NCBI GenBank assembly: GCA_021204605.1
Contig: JAJPZD010000137.1
Span: forward strand, 1-38,915
Reading direction: 5' to 3'
DNA from: Prevotella sp.
GTDB taxonomy: Bacteria; Bacteroidota; Bacteroidia; Bacteroidales; Bacteroidaceae
Length of the DNA stretch: 38,915 bases
Under the pieces are notes generated by a model, which was given only the letters and a program-made list of their open reading frames with translations, did no database searches and was not told where the DNA came from. The position numbers were made by a program, and so were the translations under genes. Below, piece by piece: positions 32,856 to 38,915 of this stretch; the first letter of the stretch is position 1, and the number at the start of each line of letters is the position of its first letter.

Positions 32856-35705
32856 ATGAAGAAAATAAAAAAGTTACTCTCCTTGCCCCCAAACCTTGTG
32901 AACTGTTTCCATGATGTAACGGGGTATAGCCATGAGGAATGGTTCTGCAACCACGATCCGATAGGTCATAAGCTCGGTTCAGGTGGCGGTTCCACTTGGC
33001 TTTTGGAGACATGCCATGCTCAGACGGCAGCAAGCATGGATTTTAACGAGTGGCTTGCAAGCGACAAGCGAGTGCTTCTTCATGCGGGTGGTCAGAGTCG
33101 TCGTCTCCCTGCATACGCTCCATCAGGCAAGGTGCTCACACCGATACCGGTATTCCGTTGGGAAAGAGGGCAGAAACTATCGCAAGACCTGCTGTCCTTG
33201 CAAGTGCCTCTTTATGAACAGATAATGGGCTATGCACCTGACAATATCCATACGATGATTGTCAGTGGCGACGTTTACATACGCTCCACGCAACCACTTC
33301 AGGAAATTCCCGTTGCCGACGTGATATGCTACGGACTGTGGCTCGGACCTGAAATAGCAAAAGATCATGGGGTGTTCGTATCTAAAAGCGATACCCCTTC
33401 GATTTTGGAGTGCATGATGCAGAAGCCGTCAGTGCAGACACTTGGCACACTGCTGAAAGACCATTTCTATCTCACTGACATTGGTATATGGCTATTCAGC
33501 GACAAAGCTATAACACTGTTGGCAGAGCGTTCACGGGAAAATGGAAAATTGAAAAAATATGACCTCTATTCGGATTTTGGTTGTACGCTCGGCACCAACC
33601 CGACAAAATACGACGAGGCACTTAATAGTCTGAAGGTTGTCGTATTGCCCTTGCCAGGTGGTGAGTTCTACCATTTCGGCACAAGTCATGAAATTATCTC
33701 CTCGACACTCGCCATCCAAAATCTCGTAAACGACCAGAGGGAAATAATGCACCACTCGCTTAAACCGCACCCTGCCATGTTCGTGCAGAATGCAAGGACG
33801 GAAACAGCAATAACAGAAGCCAACCAGAACCTTTGGATTGAGAACAGCCATGTGGGCAAGTCATGGTCATTGGCACACGAGAATATAATCACGGGAGTGC
33901 CAGAGAACAACTGGGCAATAAACCTGCGACCAGGTCAATGTGTTGACATTGTACCAATAGGAGAAAAGGAATATGCACTCCGTCCGTACGGATATAATGA
34001 TATGTTCCGTGGCAATCTGAACGATGAAAGCACTACATTCCTCGGACAGCCGTTTGTAGAGTGGGCAAAAGACCGTGATATTGGTATCAGTGATATTGAA
34101 GGAAATGCTGACCTGCAGACAGCGTGCATATTCCCGACATCAGAAAACATACAGGATATAGGCGTGATGTTAAGGTGGATGCTTTCTGAGCCCAACCTTT
34201 TGGAAGGGAAAAAGCTGTGGATAGAATGTCGGAAATTGAGTGCTGACAACATATCTGATATGGCAAATCTGATTAGATTAACCCACCAAAGGGAAATGTT
34301 CAGAGCAAACAGTTGGGAAGCGATAGCAAAAAACCATGAGCACAGTGTGTTCTATCAAGTGGATCTTGAGGATGCCGCACATGAATTTGCGCATCTATGC
34401 ATCGACGAGCCAGCGCTGATAAACGACAGCATGCCACTTCTCACACGCATACACGACTCTATGTTCCGCTCAGAACTGTCAAGGATTTGTGGCAAGGAAT
34501 ACACAAAAGCAGAGGATAAGGCATTCTCTTTGCTTCGTGATGGTCTCACCCAACAGGCAGTGGCGCAAAAGCAGTCTCCACGGATGTCTGTTTACAGCGA
34601 CCAGATAGTTTGGGGGCGCAGTCCTGTGCGTATTGACATAGCGGGCGGCTGGACCGACACCCCTCCATATTGTCTTATGGAAGGCGGCAGTGTGGTTAAC
34701 TTCGCCATCGAGCTGAACGGTCAGCCACCATTGCAGACATACATAAAACCATGCAAGGAATATCATATCATATTAAGAAGCATCGACCTCGGTGCGGTGG
34801 AAGAGGTTAATACATACGAACAACTTGCCGATTTCAACCATGTGGGCAGTCCGTTCTCTATCCCCAAAGCGGCATTGGTACTTGCCGGTTTTATGCCCGA
34901 CTACTGTTCGGAAACATACCTGACACTTGAAAGTCAACTGCGTTCATTCGGCTGCGGCATAGAACTCACCCTGTTGTCAGCAATTCCCGCTGGTAGCGGA
35001 CTTGGTACAAGCAGTATGCTTGCCGCGACGGTGTTAGGTGCATTAAACGACTTCTGCGGTCTTACTTGGGATAAAACGGAGATAGGGAACCGTACACTTG
35101 TTCTCGAACAACTACTCACCTCCGGTGGTGGCTGGCAAGACCAGTTTGGAGGAATTTTGCAGGGTGTAAAACTGTTGCAGACATCACGTGGCTTTGAACA
35201 AAGTCCTACAGTGCGCTGGTTGCCTACTGATTTATACACCCAACCGGAATATGCGCCCTGTCATCTGCTCTATTACACAGGAATAACGCGCACGGCGAAG
35301 AACATACTTGCGGAAATAGTGCGCCGCATGTTCCTGAATCAGAATTTTGAGATATGCCATTTGCGTGAGATGAAGCAACATTCAATAGACATGTACGAGG
35401 CTATCCAACGGGCTGATTTCAATAGAATGGGTTGTTTGGTCAGAAAGACATGGGAACAGAACCAGGCTATCGACAGAGGAACTAATCCAGATGATGTTCG
35501 CAAACTTACGGCACTCATAGATGACTATTGTCTTGGCTACAAACTTGCCGGTGCAGGTGGTGGCGGCTTCCTCTATATCATAGCGAAAGATACCGAAGCC
35601 TCTGCACGGATAAAACAGATCCTTAACGTCAACCGTCCGAATGTCAATGCCCGTTTTGTAGATATGACATTGAGTAATAAAGGGCTGCAAGTAAGTAGAA
35701 GCTAA
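32856..35705 (+). CDS. fkp: Bifunctional L-fucokinase / L-fucose-1-phosphate guanylyltransferase
   Basis: N-terminal LLHAGGQSRRLPAYAPSGKVLTPIPVFRW (nucleotidyltransferase) and C-terminal GHMP kinase motifs SPVRIDIAGGWTDTPPYC, AIPAGSGLGTSSMLAATVLGAL, KLAGAGGGGFLYII. Confidence 0.92.
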   Translation: MKKIKKLLSLPPNLVNCFHDVTGYSHEEWFCNHDPIGHKLGSGGGSTWLLETCHAQTAASMDFNEWLASDKRVLLHAGGQSRRLPAYAPSGKVLTPIPVFRWERGQKLSQDLLSLQVPLYEQIMGYAPDNIHTMIVSGDVYIRSTQPLQEIPVADVICYGLWLGPEIAKDHGVFVSKSDTPSILECMMQKPSVQTLGTLLKDHFYLTDIGIWLFSDKAITLLAERSRENGKLKKYDLYSDFGCTLGTNPTKYDEALNSLKVVVLPLPGGEFYHFGTSHEIISSTLAIQNLVNDQREIMHHSLKPHPAMFVQNARTETAITEANQNLWIENSHVGKSWSLAHENIITGVPENNWAINLRPGQCVDIVPIGEKEYALRPYGYNDMFRGNLNDESTTFLGQPFVEWAKDRDIGISDIEGNADLQTACIFPTSENIQDIGVMLRWMLSEPNLLEGKKLWIECRKLSADNISDMANLIRLTHQREMFRANSWEAIAKNHEHSVFYQVDLEDAAHEFAHLCIDEPALINDSMPLLTRIHDSMFRSELSRICGKEYTKAEDKAFSLLRDGLTQQAVAQKQSPRMSVYSDQIVWGRSPVRIDIAGGWTDTPPYCLMEGGSVVNFAIELNGQPPLQTYIKPCKEYHIILRSIDLGAVEEVNTYEQLADFNHVGSPFSIPKAALVLAGFMPDYCSETYLTLESQLRSFGCGIELTLLSAIPAGSGLGTSSMLAATVLGALNDFCGLTWDKTEIGNRTLVLEQLLTSGGGWQDQFGGILQGVKLLQTSRGFEQSPTVRWLPTDLYTQPEYAPCHLLYYTGITRTAKNILAEIVRRMFLNQNFEICHLREMKQHSIDMYEAIQRADFNRMGCLVRKTWEQNQAIDRGTNPDDVRKLTALIDDYCLGYKLAGAGGGGFLYIIAKDTEASARIKQILNVNRPNVNARFVDMTLSNKGLQVSRS

Positions 35706-35748
35706 TATCTTATCTTAATTAGTTAAAGTTTTCATTTAAATAATAAGA

Positions 35749-36552
35749 ATGGAGTTCAGAACAAGGGTAAAGATAGACGAGCCTGGTTTCAAAATAGAGC
35801 CATGTGAGGAAATTCTTATTGTGGGCTCCTGTTTCGCCACAAACATAGGTCAACGTTTCAAGGAAGAAAAGTTCAGGGCAACAGTCAATCCCTTCGGTGT
35901 GATGTACAACCCTGCGAGCATTCTGCATACTGTGAGACGCACGCAGGATAAACCCCGTATAGCGTTGTTCACACTCGGTACAAACAGAGTCTATATCCTC
36001 AAAGAGACAGGCGAGATAGTTGACAACTGTGAGAAACGTCCTCAACGGCTATTTACGGAAAAAGAGCTTACCGTTGATGATTGTGCGGATTACCTTTCAG
36101 AGGCTATCGAAATTCTAATGGGAAGGCGACAAGATGTAAAGATAGTTATTACTGTCAGCCCTATACGCTATGCCAAATATGGTTTTCATGGCAGTGCATT
36201 GTCGAAAGCCATTCTTCTGCTTGCCATTGACAAATTGGAGAAACGCTACAACGACATAGTAAAATATTTCCCTGCATACGAAATAGTAAACGATGAGCTG
36301 CGCGACTACCGTTTCTATGCACCTGATATGCTCCATCCCTCACAGCAGGCCGTTGAATACATCTGGGAACAGTTTTCGGAAGTCTATCTTTCTGACAACG
36401 CCAAGCGTTTCATAGCAGAATGGAAACCCGTCAAAGAGGCATTAGGACATAAGCCATTCAATTCTGAATCGGAGGAATATAAGGCATTCATGCGAAAAAC
36501 AATGTTAAAAGTCGAAGCCTTGTCAAAAAAATATCCGAACTTTGCATTATAG
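35749..36552 (+). CDS. GSCFA domain protein
   Basis: EILIVGSCFATNIGQRF contains the name-giving GSCFA motif; ITVSPIRYAKYGFHGSALSKAIL; YAPDMLHPSQQAVEYIWEQF. Confidence 0.93.
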   Translation: MEFRTRVKIDEPGFKIEPCEEILIVGSCFATNIGQRFKEEKFRATVNPFGVMYNPASILHTVRRTQDKPRIALFTLGTNRVYILKETGEIVDNCEKRPQRLFTEKELTVDDCADYLSEAIEILMGRRQDVKIVITVSPIRYAKYGFHGSALSKAILLLAIDKLEKRYNDIVKYFPAYEIVNDELRDYRFYAPDMLHPSQQAVEYIWEQFSEVYLSDNAKRFIAEWKPVKEALGHKPFNSESEEYKAFMRKTMLKVEALSKKYPNFAL

Positions 36553-36562
36553 GTTTTCTAAT

Positions 36563-38915
36563 ATGTACACAATAGAAAAAATAACTACTCTCATAGGCGC
36601 GCGGCGTTATGGCAGGGGCAACTGGAATGGAACTATCGGTTGGTTGCTTACAGACTCTCGCAGTCTTTGTTTTCCAGAGAATACCCTTTTCTTTGCCTTT
36701 CGTTCCAACCGTAATGACGGGCATAATTACATAGCAGACCTATATAGGCGTGGCGTGCGTTACTTTGTTGTGGAAACATTACCCGACAAACATCTCACCA
36801 TATTTCCAAATGCCTGTTTTCTAAAAGTACCATCGACACTGAAAGCCCTACAACGGCTTGCAGAGCGACATCGAGACGAGTTTGACATCCCTGTAATTGG
36901 TATCACGGGGAGCAACGGGAAGACAATAGTAAAAGAGTGGCTATATCAGATACTGTCTCCTTCAACTGTCGTTACACGCAGCCCTAAAAGTTACAATTCT
37001 CAAATCGGTGTACCTATTTCAGTATGGCTTCTCAACAGTGGAACGCAACTTGGTATTTTTGAGGCCGGTATCAGTCAGCCGGGCGAGATGGATGCGCTAC
37101 GCACTATCATACAACCTACTTTATGTGTTCTTACCAACATCGGCAATGCCCATCAGGAGAATTTCAGTTCATTGGAGCAGAAATGCCGTGAGAAAATGCT
37201 CTTATTACGAGACTCCACAGCAGTTGTATATCCATACGATGATGAGGTAATAAACAAGTGCCTTGAGCAAAGCAAATATAGTGGAGAACGGATTGCCTGG
37301 TCATTGAAATATAAAGAAGCATCTTTATTTGTCAGTTGTGTTGAGAAGGATGACACAGCCACCACTATCCATTATATCTATAAAGGAACGGGGGGCAGAT
37401 ATACCCTACCCTTTATCGATGAGGCTTCAATAGCCAACTCTATTACCTGCACGGCCGTTGCACTGCATCTCGGTATGTCAACAACGACATTGGCTGAAAG
37501 GATGAAAGCATTAGAGCCAGTCGCCATGCGCTTGGAGGTGAAAGAAGGCTTATACGGTTGTACGTTGATAAACGACTCATACAATTCCGACATCAACTCC
37601 ATAGACATCGCACTTGACTTCATGAACCGCCGACCTGACAATAAGGGGCGCAAGCGCACGCTGATATTGAGCGATATCTACCAGAGTGGTATTGACGCAA
37701 GAGCTTTATACAAAGAGGTTTCAGTACTTGCTGAAAAACGCAATGTGAACAAGTTTATTGGTATCGGCAATGAACTTGGTGATTGCGAGAGCGTTATAGA
37801 AATTGCGGATAAGCATTTTTTCGGCACTTGCGGGGATTTTATCAACAGTGATGTGTTCAAGAAGCTACATGATGAAATAATTTTGCTCAAAGGCTCCCGT
37901 AAGTTCAGTTTTGACCGAATTACCGAACTGTTGGAACAGAAAGTGCATGAGACGATATTGGAAGTCAACCTCAACGCCATAGTAGATAACCTGAACTACT
38001 ACCGTTCATTTCTAAAAACAGAGACAAAATTAGTATGCATGGTAAAGGCGGATGCATATGGCGCAGGGGCTGTGGAGGTGGCAAAGACACTGCAAGACCA
38101 TCGTGTGGATTACCTTGCTGTGGCTGTCGCTGATGAGGGCGTTACCCTTAGAGAGGCAGGTATCACTGGAAACATAATGATAATGAACCCGGAGATGACC
38201 TCCTTCAAGACGATGTTCGACTATAAGCTCGAACCGGAGGTTTACAGTTTCCGTATTCTCGATGCACTTGTCAAGGCGGCTCGCAGGGAAGGCATCACAG
38301 GCTATCCCGTACATATAAAGTTGGATACAGGCATGCACCGCCTCGGCTTCAATCCAGAGACAGACATTGACGAACTGATTAACAGGCTGAAACGTCAGAA
38401 TGCGATTATTCCTCGCTCTGTGTTCTCACATTTTGTCGGTTCTGACAGTGATGATTTCGACAATTTTTCAAATCTCCAGTTCGACTGTTTCTTAGAGGGC
38501 AGCGACAGGTTGCAGTCGGCCTTTAGCCATAAGATACTACGCCATATTGACAACTCCGCCGGTATAGGTCATTTTCCAGAGCGTCAACTTGATATGTGTC
38601 GTCTGGGTATCGGACTTTATGGCGTTAACAACAGGAGCAACACTATGCTCAGCACTGTCAGTACGTTGAAGACAACTATTCTGCAAATCAGACACGTCCC
38701 GAAAACAGAGACTGTCGGATACAGTCGAAAAGGAATACTCACAAGAGACAGCATCATCGGTGCGATACCTATCGGATATGCCGACGGACTGAACCGCCGT
38801 CTTGGTTGCGGCCGTTGCTACTGCTTGGTGAACGGCAAGAAAGCCCCTTACGTGGGCAATATCTGCATGGACGTGGCGATGATTGACCTTACGGACATCG
38901 ACTGCAAGGAGGGAG
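36563..38915 (+). CDS. murF-alr: Bifunctional UDP-N-acetylmuramoyl-tripeptide:D-alanyl-D-alanine ligase / alanine racemase (truncated by window end)
   Basis: Frame from ATG 36563 stays open to the window end, so it is absent from the ORF track. MurF motif VIGITGSNGKTIVKEWLYQ; Alr motif VNLNAIVDNLNYYRSFLKTETKLVCMVKADAYGAGAVEVAK (PLP lysine). Confidence 0.9.
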   Translation, partial: MYTIEKITTLIGARRYGRGNWNGTIGWLLTDSRSLCFPENTLFFAFRSNRNDGHNYIADLYRRGVRYFVVETLPDKHLTIFPNACFLKVPSTLKALQRLAERHRDEFDIPVIGITGSNGKTIVKEWLYQILSPSTVVTRSPKSYNSQIGVPISVWLLNSGTQLGIFEAGISQPGEMDALRTIIQPTLCVLTNIGNAHQENFSSLEQKCREKMLLLRDSTAVVYPYDDEVINKCLEQSKYSGERIAWSLKYKEASLFVSCVEKDDTATTIHYIYKGTGGRYTLPFIDEASIANSITCTAVALHLGMSTTTLAERMKALEPVAMRLEVKEGLYGCTLINDSYNSDINSIDIALDFMNRRPDNKGRKRTLILSDIYQSGIDARALYKEVSVLAEKRNVNKFIGIGNELGDCESVIEIADKHFFGTCGDFINSDVFKKLHDEIILLKGSRKFSFDRITELLEQKVHETILEVNLNAIVDNLNYYRSFLKTETKLVCMVKADAYGAGAVEVAKTLQDHRVDYLAVAVADEGVTLREAGITGNIMIMNPEMTSFKTMFDYKLEPEVYSFRILDALVKAARREGITGYPVHIKLDTGMHRLGFNPETDIDELINRLKRQNAIIPRSVFSHFVGSDSDDFDNFSNLQFDCFLEGSDRLQSAFSHKILRHIDNSAGIGHFPERQLDMCRLGIGLYGVNNRSNTMLSTVSTLKTTILQIRHVPKTETVGYSRKGILTRDSIIGAIPIGYADGLNRRLGCGRCYCLVNGKKAPYVGNICMDVAMIDLTDIDCKEG

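Noticed and set aside
1-38915. CRISPR arrays, tRNA/rRNA genes, transposases or integrases
   Set aside because: None seen by eye; no regularly spaced repeats, no cloverleaf or IS-like ORFs.

Overview
The window looks like a Bacteroidales chromosome (Prevotella/Bacteroides-like). This rests on TAnnTTTG-type promoters, a MurF-Alr fusion, Fkp, a GSCFA protein, DUF5606 and a long NusB. Most of it is housekeeping: a uvrA paralog, ugd, nusB-yajC-ybbR-coaE-DUF5606-nth, DUF2461, a biotin-enzyme carboxyltransferase subunit, mtnN-luxS, and yfhO-fkp-GSCFA-murF/alr (truncated at the window end). There are two accessory-looking regions. The first is an AT-rich, tightly packed run of seven predicted exported proteins at 1-6234: two small secreted proteins, a barrel-like protein, a TPR-like protein, a Sel1-repeat protein, a papain-like C1A peptidase with a DUF4384-like C-terminus, and an FKBP PPIase. 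I consider this the best candidate for an undescribed system. The second is a complete type I restriction-modification locus, hsdM-hsdS-hsdR. Other points of interest are: an apparent ATC start codon in the exported-protein operon; a UvrA lacking half of its first zinc site; a biotinyl-like domain with no acceptor-lysine motif; a 1400-aa double-activase protein; and a palindrome plus duplicated promoter box between the divergent mtnN and yfhO promoters. Family assignments come from motif recognition by eye; no searches were run.
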